Of a stretch of DNA of 64,000 bases, positions 51,927 through 59,934 are shown piece after piece (the first letter of the stretch is position 1; each line of letters opens with the position of its first letter). The position numbers were made by a program, and so were the translations under genes. The notes under the pieces are model-generated. The model made no database searches, was not told the DNA's origin, and saw only the letters and a program-made list of their open reading frames with translations. The stretch is from an uncultured Roseovarius sp. (GTDB lineage Bacteria > Pseudomonadota > Alphaproteobacteria > Rhodobacterales > Rhodobacteraceae). The stretch is taken from assembly GCF_947489715.1 (NCBI RefSeq), contig NZ_CANLER010000007.1, forward strand, positions 186,001 through 250,000, read 5' to 3'.

Positions 51927-53128
51927 CAGCGCAGGCTCATATGCGCAAGGATCTGGCCGTGGTCAGACGCAAGTTTGTTGTATGGAGCTTCTGGATGGGA
52001 GCCATCGGTCAGATGGTCGTTGAAAACGCTGAAATAGGTCATCTCGCCCACGCGCGCCTCGTAATCCGGGTGGAAATGACGGGACAGGAATAACTGGTCG
52101 ATGGATTCGAACACCCCCCCGAAAGCAGAGGTATAGACCATGTCACGCAGGCTTTTGCGGACAAAAAGTTTCTCGGCGGAATGCAGGCGGACACGTTCGA
52201 TATCATCGGTGATTTGCTGGCTCTGTTCAGCCGAGTAGCGGTCGTTCGGGGCCTTGGCGTCGTGGCGCAGCATCCAGGCATAGTTCTTGAACGGCACTTC
52301 ACCAGCTATGATCTCGGAGCTGACCGCATGTTCGCCATCGTTGAAATCGCCCATCACAATGACCGGGTGGCCAGACTTGATTTCCCGCACTATTTCACCG
52401 CGCAATACCCAGGCCTCGGCCATGCGGCGCACGGCGGCGCGCAGACTGCCAAGGGCGCGGCCAACGGGATCATAGTGGGTCAAATCCTCTTCCGGGGCAT
52501 AGTTGGCGTCCTTCGGCCTGATATGTTCGCCCAGTTTCGATTTAAGGTGACAATTGAAAACAGTGATCACCTGATCGCCCACGGGGATACGCACCTTGAG
52601 GATCGGGCGTGACAGGCGGTGCAGGCGATAGAACCCGGCGTCTTGCGGGCCACCAAGGCCCCGAAGCGGCTGGAACGGGATATCGAGGGGCTGGGGCAGG
52701 TCCTGTATCATTTCGGGCTTTTCCACAAAGCCAAAGCGCGAAAGAACCGCTACCCCCGGGCGACGCTGTCCCGGCACACCTTCGTCCGCGCTGTTGGGTG
52801 CAAAAGCGAGCGCTGCATCGCGATAAGGTTCAACAGCCAATTTTCGAAAGATGACTTTGCGACGATAGCTTTTTGATTTGTCCGGCAACGTCGCGGCATT
52901 CAGCACCTCGGCCCGGCGATCGGTTTCGTCGATCACGGCGCGCAGGGCGTCCTCTTCAAAGATTTCCTGAAAACCAACTATGTCGGCATCCATCGTCAGA
53001 AGCTGGTTGGCCATCCAGTCTTCTTTCCAGGCATATTCCTCGGGTGTGTATTTCTGGAATTCGTAATATTCCTTGTCCGGACCGATCAGGTTCTTGACGT
53101 TGAAACTGGCAATGGTGAAATCGGTCAT
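51926..53128 (-). CDS. Endonuclease/exonuclease/phosphatase-family protein
   Basis: 400-residue cytoplasmic protein of the EEP superfamily. It has T-I-A-S-F-N-V-K-N-L at the first strand, metal-binding Glu in V-G-F-Q-E-I-F, central N-C-H-L-K-S-K, and the acid pair in M-G-D-F-N-D. S-D-H-G-Q near the C-terminus completes the catalytic set. Members include DNases, sphingomyelinases and phosphatases. No signal peptide is present. It overlaps the dehydratase gene by four bases and the next hydrolase by one base. The phosphoester substrate is unknown. Confidence 0.85.
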   Translation of the reverse strand: MTDFTIASFNVKNLIGPDKEYYEFQKYTPEEYAWKEDWMANQLLTMDADIVGFQEIFEEDALRAVIDETDRRAEVLNAATLPDKSKSYRRKVIFRKLAVEPYRDAALAFAPNSADEGVPGQRRPGVAVLSRFGFVEKPEMIQDLPQPLDIPFQPLRGLGGPQDAGFYRLHRLSRPILKVRIPVGDQVITVFNCHLKSKLGEHIRPKDANYAPEEDLTHYDPVGRALGSLRAAVRRMAEAWVLRGEIVREIKSGHPVIVMGDFNDGEHAVSSEIIAGEVPFKNYAWMLRHDAKAPNDRYSAEQSQQITDDIERVRLHSAEKLFVRKSLRDMVYTSAFGGVFESIDQLFLSRHFHPDYEARVGEMTYFSVFNDHLTDGSHPEAPYNKLASDHGQILAHMSLR

Positions 53129-54111
53129 ACGTCATCTCCGTATTTGGCAAGGGCGGCCTGGAACATCTCGCTATCGACGTTCCCGCCCGAAATGGTGACG
53201 ATAACCGTCTCGCTTTCGATCTGATCCTTGCGGAAGAGCGCCGCCGCCAGGGCCGCCGCGCCGCCCGGTTCGGCCACGACCTTGAACCGTGCCCAGGCAA
53301 TCGCCATCGCATGCAGGCATTCATCTTCGCTGACGGTCAGGCCTGACCCGCAGAGGCGTTGCAAGATCGGAAAGGTGATCTGTCCCGGTGCGGGGGTCAG
53401 GATGGCATCACAGATATTGCCCGATTGTTGGTTGTTGGTTTCGATATGGCCCGACTTCAGCGAACGGGTCACATCGTCAAATCCCTGCGGCTCTACAGGG
53501 CGTACACGCAGACCGGGGGCGTCGGCCTCAAGCGCCAGTGCGATGCCCGAGGTCAGGCCGCCACCGCCGCAACAGACCAGCACCTCCCCCTGCTTGATGC
53601 CGAGCGCGTTTGCATCCTCGGCGATCTCAAGTCCGGTTGTACCCTGGCCCGCGATCACCAGCGGTTCATCATAGGGCCGGATCAGCGTCAGGCCTCGTTC
53701 GGCGGTAAGCCTGTCACCCAATGCTTCGCGACTTTCGCCTCCCACACGATCATACAGCACCACTTCGGCCCCCAAGGCGCGGGTGTTGTCGATCTTCATC
53801 TGCGGTGCGTCGGCGGGCATGATGATCACCGCAGGCACGCCAAATTCATGCGCCGCCAGTGCCACGCCCTGCGCATGGTTGCCGCTGGAAAATGCGATCA
53901 CGCCACGTCCCCGGGTTTCGGGGTCAAGTGCCGATACTGCCGAGCGTCCACCACGATATTTGAAGCTACCGGTGTGTTGCAGACATTCCGGTTTGACGAA
54001 TACGCGCCGCCCGGCAAACGTGTCGATGAAGGGCGAATTCAGCAGCGGGGTACGGCGGGCATGGCCCTTGAGCCGCTCAGCCGCCGCCCGGATCATGTTG
54101 ATATCACTCAT
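53125..54111 (-). CDS. Threonine/serine dehydratase-family PLP enzyme
   Basis: 328-residue fold-type II PLP enzyme. The Schiff-base Lys is in G-S-F-K-Y-R-G-G. The PLP-phosphate loop is C-G-G-G-G-L-T-S-G, and S-S-G-N-H-A-Q-G contacts the carboxylate. No ACT domain is present, so it resembles catabolic threonine dehydratase, serine racemase or hydroxyaspartate dehydratase. It overlaps both neighbours by four bases in a catabolic operon. Substrate choice among beta-hydroxy amino acids is open. Confidence 0.88.
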   Translation of the reverse strand: MSDINMIRAAAERLKGHARRTPLLNSPFIDTFAGRRVFVKPECLQHTGSFKYRGGRSAVSALDPETRGRGVIAFSSGNHAQGVALAAHEFGVPAVIIMPADAPQMKIDNTRALGAEVVLYDRVGGESREALGDRLTAERGLTLIRPYDEPLVIAGQGTTGLEIAEDANALGIKQGEVLVCCGGGGLTSGIALALEADAPGLRVRPVEPQGFDDVTRSLKSGHIETNNQQSGNICDAILTPAPGQITFPILQRLCGSGLTVSEDECLHAMAIAWARFKVVAEPGGAAALAAALFRKDQIESETVIVTISGGNVDSEMFQAALAKYGDDV

Positions 54112-54941
54112 TTAATACGCTCCAGCAAGGCCATGATGGCGATCAGCGCCCCGGGCTCGTCAAGGAAAGGTACGTGTCCGCGATCGGGCACCGTGGCTGT
54201 GATCATATCGGGGTGGCGACGCGCCATCTCGGCCTGTGTTTCGGCATCGAGCAAGTCTGAATTCGCCCCACGGATAGAGGCGAGAGGCAAACCATCCAGC
54301 GCGTCAAACAGCAGCCAGAGGTCCGGGGCATCCCCGGCACCTGCCTGCCCTACCAGCGCGTCACGCAAGCGGTGGTCGTAGCGCAAGGCCAGTGTGTCCT
54401 TGTCCTGCTCACGCCACATGAACTCCGCCTGGACCAGCCAGCGATTGAGGCTGACATTGGGGAAAGCGTCGGCGTAGACGGCTTTGAGCCCATCGGCGGC
54501 GGCGGCATATGTCGGAAAGTTCGGTTCCTTGCCAACATAGTCAATGATCCGCTCAAGACCGCCGGGTGCCACCACCGGTCCGATGTCATTCAGGATCACG
54601 CCGTTCAGCCGGTTTTTGTGCAGATGGGCCAGCACCATCGCGATCAACCCGCCGCGCGACGTACCCAGAAGGGTGACCTGTGGCAGGCCCAGATGATCCA
54701 GTAGCTCGATGACATCCTGTGCTTCCTGCAGGATGGAATAGCTCATGAAATCAGGCGCATAGTCTGATTTTCCACGTCCCCGATAATCCATCCTGATCAG
54801 GCGGGTATGGGCCATGTGCGGGGCGACGAAATCGAAATCGCGGCAATTGCGAGTCAGTCCCGCAAGGCACAGAACGGGTGGGCCTGCGCCTGCGTCCTCG
54901 TAGTAAAGGGTCAGATTGTCAGAGGTTTGAAATGTCGCCAT
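54108..54941 (-). CDS. Alpha/beta hydrolase
   Basis: 277-residue serine hydrolase. It shows L-C-L-A-G-L-T-R-N-C-R-D-F, M-D-Y-R-G-R-G-K-S-D-Y, nucleophile G-T-S-R-G (Ser before R-G), and His in V-P-D-R-G-H-V-P-F-L-D-E-P. A GTG precedes the chosen ATG at 54941, and that ATG overlaps the dehalogenase stop by one base (TGATG). It lies in an operon with a haloacid dehalogenase-like and a dehydratase gene. The substrate is unknown. Confidence 0.84.
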   Translation of the reverse strand: MATFQTSDNLTLYYEDAGAGPPVLCLAGLTRNCRDFDFVAPHMAHTRLIRMDYRGRGKSDYAPDFMSYSILQEAQDVIELLDHLGLPQVTLLGTSRGGLIAMVLAHLHKNRLNGVILNDIGPVVAPGGLERIIDYVGKEPNFPTYAAAADGLKAVYADAFPNVSLNRWLVQAEFMWREQDKDTLALRYDHRLRDALVGQAGAGDAPDLWLLFDALDGLPLASIRGANSDLLDAETQAEMARRHPDMITATVPDRGHVPFLDEPGALIAIMALLERIK

Positions 54942-55627
54942 CACGCCCCCGCCAGTCCTGGAATGCCTGTCAGATCGTTGAGGAAATGATCGGGTTTGGC
55001 AGGTAGCCTGTCCACCGGATCGCCGGCGCGATTGACCCAGGCTGTCGCAAAGCCATAGCCCGCCGCCGCGGCCGCATCCCAGCCATTCGACGAAACAAAA
55101 AGCACCTCTTTGGCCGCGCAGTCGAAGCGCTTGCCGACCAGATCATAGACGACACTGGCCGGTTTGAAGATGCCGACGCTTTCGACCGAAAGCACGTCGT
55201 CCAGCACATCACCGATCCCCGCAGATTGCACTGCCCCGTCCAGCATTGCCGGAGAGCCATTTGACAGGATCGCGGTGTTTATTCCTTGCGATTTCAAGGC
55301 GTTCAGCATGGCGGGAACTTCGGGGTAGGCCTCAAGCTCCCAATAAAGCTGCAAGAGGCGTTCACGTAGTTCTGGATCATCGCCATGGCCGCTGAATTCG
55401 AGCGCCCAATCGAGGCCGTCCTGTGTGACCTGCCAGAAATCGGTGTGGGCGTTCACGACCGCGCGAAGCCAGGTGTATTGCAACTGTTTCAGTCGCCAAT
55501 GTTCGGCGATCTGCGGCCAATCCTTCGCAAAGGCCTCGCGGCCCGGTTCCGCAGCGGCGTGCCGGGCGGCGGCACCAACGTCGAAGAGTGTACCGTAGGC
55601 ATCGAAAATACAGGTGGTTATGGCCAC
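54941..55627 (-). CDS. Type II haloacid dehalogenase-like HAD protein
   Basis: 228-residue HAD-superfamily hydrolase. The nucleophilic Asp is in C-I-F-D-A-Y-G-T-L-F-D, motif II is I-L-S-N-G-S, the Lys motif is F-K-P, and motif III is S-S-N-G-W-D. These match L-2-haloacid dehalogenases, including W-D-A-A-A-A. The frame opens at 55663, but GTG 55627 has GGAGGGG immediately upstream and is chosen. First gene of the five-gene operon. It may act on 2-haloacids or on another small acid. Confidence 0.86.
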   Translation of the reverse strand: MAITTCIFDAYGTLFDVGAAARHAAAEPGREAFAKDWPQIAEHWRLKQLQYTWLRAVVNAHTDFWQVTQDGLDWALEFSGHGDDPELRERLLQLYWELEAYPEVPAMLNALKSQGINTAILSNGSPAMLDGAVQSAGIGDVLDDVLSVESVGIFKPASVVYDLVGKRFDCAAKEVLFVSSNGWDAAAAAGYGFATAWVNRAGDPVDRLPAKPDHFLNDLTGIPGLAGA

Positions 55628-55838
55628 TTTCCCCTCCTCAGTAATTCCGGCGCAGACTGGCACGGATGCGCCAGAGGGGGAAGATCAATCTGGTCACGGC
55701 GGCGTGCACAGTTGCGTGTTGGAGGAGTGGTTTGCAATCGTCTGGAGCAACGAGTAGCGTTGGAAAACCCAAAACCAAGCACCCGCGCGACGAGGCGTGG
55801 CCTTGCAAACCCATCCCCCTGAAAAGATTGGAAACTTT

Positions 55839-56267
55839 ATGACCCAGGTCAAATCCGGCGACACTGTGCGCCTTCACTATACCGGCACGTTGACGGATGG
55901 TACCGAGTTTGATTCCAGCGCCGGAGGTGATCCGCTGGAATTTACTGTCGGGTCCGGTCAGATCATTCCGGGGTTGGATGAGGCCATTCCGGGCATGGCC
56001 GTGGGGGACAAGAAAGTCGTCGAAGTGCCCGCAGATCAGGCCTATGGGCAACCGCATGAGAATGCCCGTCAGGACGTGCCGCGCGCAGATATTCCCGATG
56101 AAATCCCGCTTGAGGTGGGAATTCAGCTACAGATGCAAGCCCCCGATGGTCAGGCCATTCCGGTGCGCGTTGTGGCGATCAGCGAAGAGAGTGTGACGCT
56201 TGATGCCAACCACCCGCTGGCAGGTCAGGATCTGACTTTTGCGATCGAGCTGGTGTCGATCGGGTAG
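55839..56267 (+). CDS. FKBP-type peptidyl-prolyl cis-trans isomerase (SlyD-like)
   Basis: 142-residue chaperone/isomerase. The FKBP domain with inserted flap is recognisable by V-R-L-H-Y-T-G-T-L-T-D-G-T-E-F-D-S-S, G-S-G-Q-I-I-P-G-L-D-E-A-I-P-G-M, and A-Y-G-Q-P-H. The C-terminal half follows the SlyD type but lacks the His-rich metal tail of E. coli SlyD. ATG 55839 is preferred over upstream 55797 because it matches the usual M-T-Q-V-K-S-G-D start. Single gene between a catabolic operon and a repeat region. Confidence 0.92.
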   Translation: MTQVKSGDTVRLHYTGTLTDGTEFDSSAGGDPLEFTVGSGQIIPGLDEAIPGMAVGDKKVVEVPADQAYGQPHENARQDVPRADIPDEIPLEVGIQLQMQAPDGQAIPVRVVAISEESVTLDANHPLAGQDLTFAIELVSIG

Positions 56268-56363
56268 GGCCTGCCTGCTCATCCGATGAGCGCGACGGAT
56301 ACCCGGTTCTGCGCAAAACCTGAGAGAATCGGGTTAATGCGCTGAAAAGGCTGAAAAACCCAT

Positions 56364-56407
56364 GTCGGTATAACGTCGGTATTTTGTCGGTATTACGTCG
56401 GTGCCCG
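56364..56407 (+). repeat. 11-bp tandem repeat (four copies, GTCGGTATxxx)
   Basis: Copies start at 56364, 56375, 56386 and 56397: GTCGGTATAAC, GTCGGTATTTT, GTCGGTATTAC, GTCGGTGCCC. The period is close to one DNA turn. The array lies about 100 bases after the FKBP gene in a region without another clear gene (56268-56609). Confidence 0.8.
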
Positions 56408-56431
56408 GAGCGGTATTTTGACGGATTAACA

Positions 56432-56570
56432 AAGCGTGCGGTTGCCGAGGGATGCCGCGTTGTCGAGATCGGGCCAGTGCTGCGCGAAACGCTGGGGCCG
56501 GTGGGGATGCATGTCGTGGCGCGTATCCACAGTGGAAACGGTGACGAATGGCCGTGGTCGACATTCGGTT
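56432..56570 (+). pseudogene. Possible coding remnant
   Basis: A plus-strand stretch keeps high GC at third codon positions and reads as a plausible protein fragment (A-E-G-C-R-V-V-E-I-G-P-V-L-R-E-T-L-G-P). It has no start signal, then drifts into a T-run and the antisense of the VOC gene. I recognise no family. It may be the remains of a gene joined to the tandem repeat, or chance. Confidence 0.25.
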
Positions 56571-56609
56571 TTTTTTGTTGCGCAGTTGGTTACAGGGCCA
56601 GCCCGTTTT

Positions 56610-57098
56610 TCAACTTTCGACCAGCTGATGAACACCGCTTGGGGTCGAGATTGTTTCTTGCACGTGGATGTCTGCGAAGACTTCGAGAATATTGTTTTCC
56701 GGATCCCTGAAATACAGGGTGCGATGGGGCCAGTCCTGATTTGTTGGCGGCTCGATAACGTCGATATTCTGTGCCCGGAGTGTTTCATATGCAATGTCCA
56801 CGTCGGATGGTGGGACCCTGAAGCTGAGCTGAACTGACGCAGACTGCTTTGGAGCCCTGGGCCCATCATAGTGGCGTCCCCGGGGTCTGAGGCCGAGGAA
56901 CAGAGACCCGACCCGGAATTCCACCATGAGGCCCGGCGTTTCTTCTTCTATCCGAAAGCGAAAGAGGTCCTGGTAGAAACGTTTCATTTTGTCGATGTCG
57001 TCACACAGTATGAAAACGTAGCCCAGGCCACGGATGGCATCGAAGCCCGCATTCCTGTTTGGATCACCCTGAGAGGCAGCGTTTGGGTTTTTGTTCAT
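56610..57098 (-). CDS. VOC family protein
   Basis: 162-residue vicinal-oxygen-chelate protein. The N-terminal module is G-L-G-Y-V-F-I-L-C-D-D-I-D-K-M-K-R-F-Y-Q-D-L-F. The C-terminal metal Glu lies in Y-F-R-D-P-E-N-N-I-L-E-V-F-A. A 20-residue polar leader precedes the first strand. Start taken at ATG 57098, as an upstream TTG is less likely. It is divergent from a short LysR gene with a symmetrical dyad between them, so it is probably that regulator's target. Substrate unknown. Confidence 0.86.
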   Translation of the reverse strand: MNKNPNAASQGDPNRNAGFDAIRGLGYVFILCDDIDKMKRFYQDLFRFRIEEETPGLMVEFRVGSLFLGLRPRGRHYDGPRAPKQSASVQLSFRVPPSDVDIAYETLRAQNIDVIEPPTNQDWPHRTLYFRDPENNILEVFADIHVQETISTPSGVHQLVES

Positions 57099-57133
57099 TG
57101 TCAATTTCCAGTTTGAGGCGATGAGAGTTTTTC

Positions 57134-57177
57134 GTCTGATGACCTATCTCTTATCGTGGTGAGATCATTCGTCAGAC
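57134..57177. promoter_or_regulatory. Nested dyad between the VOC gene and lysR
   Basis: GTCTGA (57134-57139) pairs with TCAGAC (57172-57177), and ATCTC (57146-57150) pairs with GAGAT (57161-57165). Both share the same centre. The two-level symmetry fits a LysR-type operator for the divergent pair. Confidence 0.6.
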
Positions 57178-57236
57178 CCAGAATTTCTGGGCCTTCCCCG
57201 CCTGCCATTGACCAGACCATGTGCTAAGTTCGTGCC

Positions 57237-57833
57237 ATGACATATCGATTGCCTTCTCTGAACACGTTGCGCGCCTTTGAAGCGGCGGCTCGTCATCTCA
57301 GCTTTCGGGCGGCGGCCACCGAAATTGGAGTGACATCCGGAGCTGTCAGCCAGCAGGTCAGGAAGCTGGAGCAATCTTTGGGTGTGGACCTGTTCCACCG
57401 GTTGCCACACGGGTTGTTGCTGACAGTCGAAGGAGAGGCCTATCTGCCGAAGATCACCAAGGTCTTCGAAGATCTGACCGCTGCGACAGAGGAAATCGCA
57501 CCGGATATGAACGGAAAGAAATTTTCCGTCGGCGTGTGCCCGAAGGCGGCTGCACTTCTTCCGGTAAGGTGGCCACTTAACGGGCGGAGCCTGGGGGCAT
57601 ATGTTCGCGAACGGATCGAAACATCGGATGTGGAGCAAGTGAGAACGGGTGCTATTGATTGTCTTGTGCAGGTCGGGGGTGGCGCCTTTGGTCAATTGGC
57701 GGTGATCCAGGTCGCGCGAGCGGTCACGCTGCCCGGCCAAGATGCCCAATTCAACGTCATCTGCAAAACAGGTCTTGCGAACTGTCGACAGACCAGGGAA
57801 TTAATCCTGAACCTTTCTGCGCTTGGCCAGTGA
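57237..57833 (+). CDS. Shortened LysR (GcvA-like) transcriptional regulator
   Basis: 198-residue protein. The complete N-terminal helix-turn-helix matches the GcvA branch (L-R-A-F-E-A-A-A-R-H-L-S-F-R-A-A-A-T-E-I). The effector-binding domain is far too small: after residue 95 it keeps parts of the first and last strands (G-A-I-D-C-L-V-Q-V-G-G-G near 140) and lacks about 100 residues of the usual middle. It may be an internally deleted but expressed DNA-binding protein, or a decaying gene. Divergent from the VOC gene. Confidence 0.8.
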   Translation: MTYRLPSLNTLRAFEAAARHLSFRAAATEIGVTSGAVSQQVRKLEQSLGVDLFHRLPHGLLLTVEGEAYLPKITKVFEDLTAATEEIAPDMNGKKFSVGVCPKAAALLPVRWPLNGRSLGAYVRERIETSDVEQVRTGAIDCLVQVGGGAFGQLAVIQVARAVTLPGQDAQFNVICKTGLANCRQTRELILNLSALGQ

Positions 57834-57901
57834 AAATCTGACATCAGGTCGCCAGCTGACTGGAAGTTTCGTTTTGTTGGCCGTTACTTGTGTCGGCATG
57901 C

Positions 57902-58792
57902 TCAGCAATCAGCGCATCTATCCTTTGATTTGTGGAGCTTGAGACGCTCTCCCAGTACGGCGATGATGATGGCGGCAAGACCCAAGATCTGGGCCGTACC
58001 TGGGCGCACGTCATATACCAGAACGTCAAAGATCAGCGCGGTCAACGGGTACAGAAATGAAAGTATAGCGACGCGATTGGTGTCGAGGGATTGAACAGCA
58101 CCGTAGAGCAGCATGTAGAGCAACGCAGTATGCACCACGCCGATGACGAGGAGGTATTTCCAGCTATCGGCTCCGATCCGCAGGCCGTCCATGCCCGCCA
58201 GGGGCAGCAAGAGGATTGCACCGACCAGAAGCTGAACCACCGACAGCAGATCCGTCGGCGAGTTGGACAGATATTTGGTTATGAGCAAGGTGATGGCATA
58301 GCAGGTCATTGCCGCCATGGTCAGCGCAAGGCCCGTGACATCCATGACCGCCCCGTTGTTTCCGCCCATGGCGACCAGCGCAACACCGGCAAATGCCAGG
58401 GCCGCCCATGCAAAAGACGGAAGGGTAATCTTTTCATGAAACAGCATGGCCGAGGCAAACAGCAGAACAAAGGGGTAGACATGGTAAACTGTTGTGACCA
58501 TCGAAATCGACGCATGGCTGTAGGCCATAAAGAACAGCAGCCAGTTGGCCGCCATGGTGAGGCCACTCAGGCACATCAGAAAGAAGGTCCGCCTGGTGAG
58601 TTTGTATAAGATTTTGGGATGTGCGATTAGGCAGTAGAGCAGGAGCGTTCCACCACCGATCAGGCATCTGAAGAACACCACAGTCAGCGCGGGTTCGCCG
58701 CTTTCGACCACGAACACACCGATGCTGCCTGCCAATACCATCGCAGCAATCATCTTGAGACTGGGAATATCCAATCGAAAATTTGAGCCCAT
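57902..58792 (-). CDS. EamA/DMT-family transporter
   Basis: 296-residue membrane protein with ten hydrophobic helices in two EamA repeats (about 10-145 and 150-285). The segment M-A-Y-S-H-A-S-I-S-M-V-T-T-V-Y-H-V-Y-P-F is typical of the first repeat, and L-S-F-L-Y-P-L-T-A-L-I-F-D of the second. The ATG at 58792 follows GAGGAGG. It is divergent from a LysR gene across a region with a strong palindrome. That regulator also faces the methylamine-type operon, so export or import of a related amine or acid is possible. Confidence 0.9.
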   Translation of the reverse strand: MGSNFRLDIPSLKMIAAMVLAGSIGVFVVESGEPALTVVFFRCLIGGGTLLLYCLIAHPKILYKLTRRTFFLMCLSGLTMAANWLLFFMAYSHASISMVTTVYHVYPFVLLFASAMLFHEKITLPSFAWAALAFAGVALVAMGGNNGAVMDVTGLALTMAAMTCYAITLLITKYLSNSPTDLLSVVQLLVGAILLLPLAGMDGLRIGADSWKYLLVIGVVHTALLYMLLYGAVQSLDTNRVAILSFLYPLTALIFDVLVYDVRPGTAQILGLAAIIIAVLGERLKLHKSKDRCADC

Positions 58793-58834
58793 GATCCACC
58801 TCCTCGGTCAGGGGAGGTTAGGTGGGTTTATAAA

Positions 58835-58857
58835 TCTAATAAAATGATTTTATCAGA
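58835..58857. promoter_or_regulatory. AT-rich palindrome between eamA-type gene and lysR
   Basis: ATAAAAT-G-ATTTTAT (58839-58853) is a perfect 7-1-7 dyad. It extends outward to TCT/AGA at 58835-58857 with one mismatch. It sits 27 bases before the lysR ATG and is the natural LysR-type operator for both divergent genes. Confidence 0.68.
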
Positions 58858-58883
58858 TATAAAAAGTCTGTTATTTTGCTTTC

Positions 58884-59729
58884 ATGTTGTTGGACCTTGA
58901 TCATTTGCGCAGTTTTGCCGCCGCGGCCGATACGCTTAATTTCTCGGAGGCGGGCATTCGCGTCGGTCGTGTGCAATCTGCGATCAGCGCACAGATCAAG
59001 GCGCTTGAGGATATGACCGGAGAGGTATTGTTTGACCGTGGTCGCGGTAAGCCCATGGCACTCACACCGGCGGGTGAGAAGCTTTTGGCGCATGCGCATA
59101 AAATGCTCAGGCTGAATGCGGCCGCGCTAAGTGACATGAGGCAGAATGACGAACGCCGGGCCTTCAGGGTCGGGACGACCGAGACCTACGCCCTGTCGAT
59201 CTTTCCCAGGATGCTGGCCCTTTTTGCCTCCAGATACCCGGCAGTGGAATTGACCGTGATTTGCGGCACCAGCCCGGTTTTGCTGGAGGCGGTCGAGCGG
59301 CGTGAACTGGACCTGGCGATTGTCACCGATCAGTCGAAATCGGAGGGCAGGACCCCAATTTGCGAAGACGAACTTGTCTGGGCTGCGGGTTCACGCCTGC
59401 ATGTGGATGAAAATACCCCGTTGCCGCTGGCCTTCATGCCGGTTGGATGTGAATACCGCAGACGTGCACTTGCTGCGCTGGATGACATAGGCCGGCCCTG
59501 GCGGATGGCCGTGAACAGCCTCAGCCCGACCGGTGTTCGTGCCGCCATAAGAGCGGATCTTGCAATCTCGGCCATGCCGGTTGCCTCGCTTGAAAAGGAC
59601 TACAGGATACTGTCTGAGGATACAGGTTTGCCCAAACTGGAAAGCATTCGCATCTGTGCTTACAGCCATCCGGAAGATGCCAACACGCTCGTTGACGACT
59701 TCGTTTCCCTGGCGGCGAAGGTATTCTAG
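58884..59729 (+). CDS. LysR-family transcriptional regulator
   Basis: 281-residue regulator. The helix-turn-helix is L-D-H-L-R-S-F-A-A-A-A-D-T-L-N-F-S-E-A (4-22), then V-Q-S-A-I-S-A-Q-I-K-A-L-E. An effector domain of normal size follows (about 90-275). It is divergent from the EamA transporter and followed after about 200 bases by the MttB-family operon, so it may control both. The effector is unknown. An AT-rich palindrome upstream is the likely autoregulatory site. Confidence 0.9.
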   Translation: MLLDLDHLRSFAAAADTLNFSEAGIRVGRVQSAISAQIKALEDMTGEVLFDRGRGKPMALTPAGEKLLAHAHKMLRLNAAALSDMRQNDERRAFRVGTTETYALSIFPRMLALFASRYPAVELTVICGTSPVLLEAVERRELDLAIVTDQSKSEGRTPICEDELVWAAGSRLHVDENTPLPLAFMPVGCEYRRRALAALDDIGRPWRMAVNSLSPTGVRAAIRADLAISAMPVASLEKDYRILSEDTGLPKLESIRICAYSHPEDANTLVDDFVSLAAKVF

Positions 59730-59934
59730 CGCATTCCGCGTGCCAAACCGGTATGCAGACCAGCCCTGATTTCGGCCCAGACAACATCTTTGCGCAAAAT
59801 CTGGCAGTCCTGGTGGGGCCAATGAAGCATTGGATCATGCCATGTTATCATGAAAACCGTTCATCATCTGGGCCGCTTTATTGAATTTTAAACACAATGT
59901 TTTTGCGCTCTAATGGTCTCACCGAGGAGCGAAG

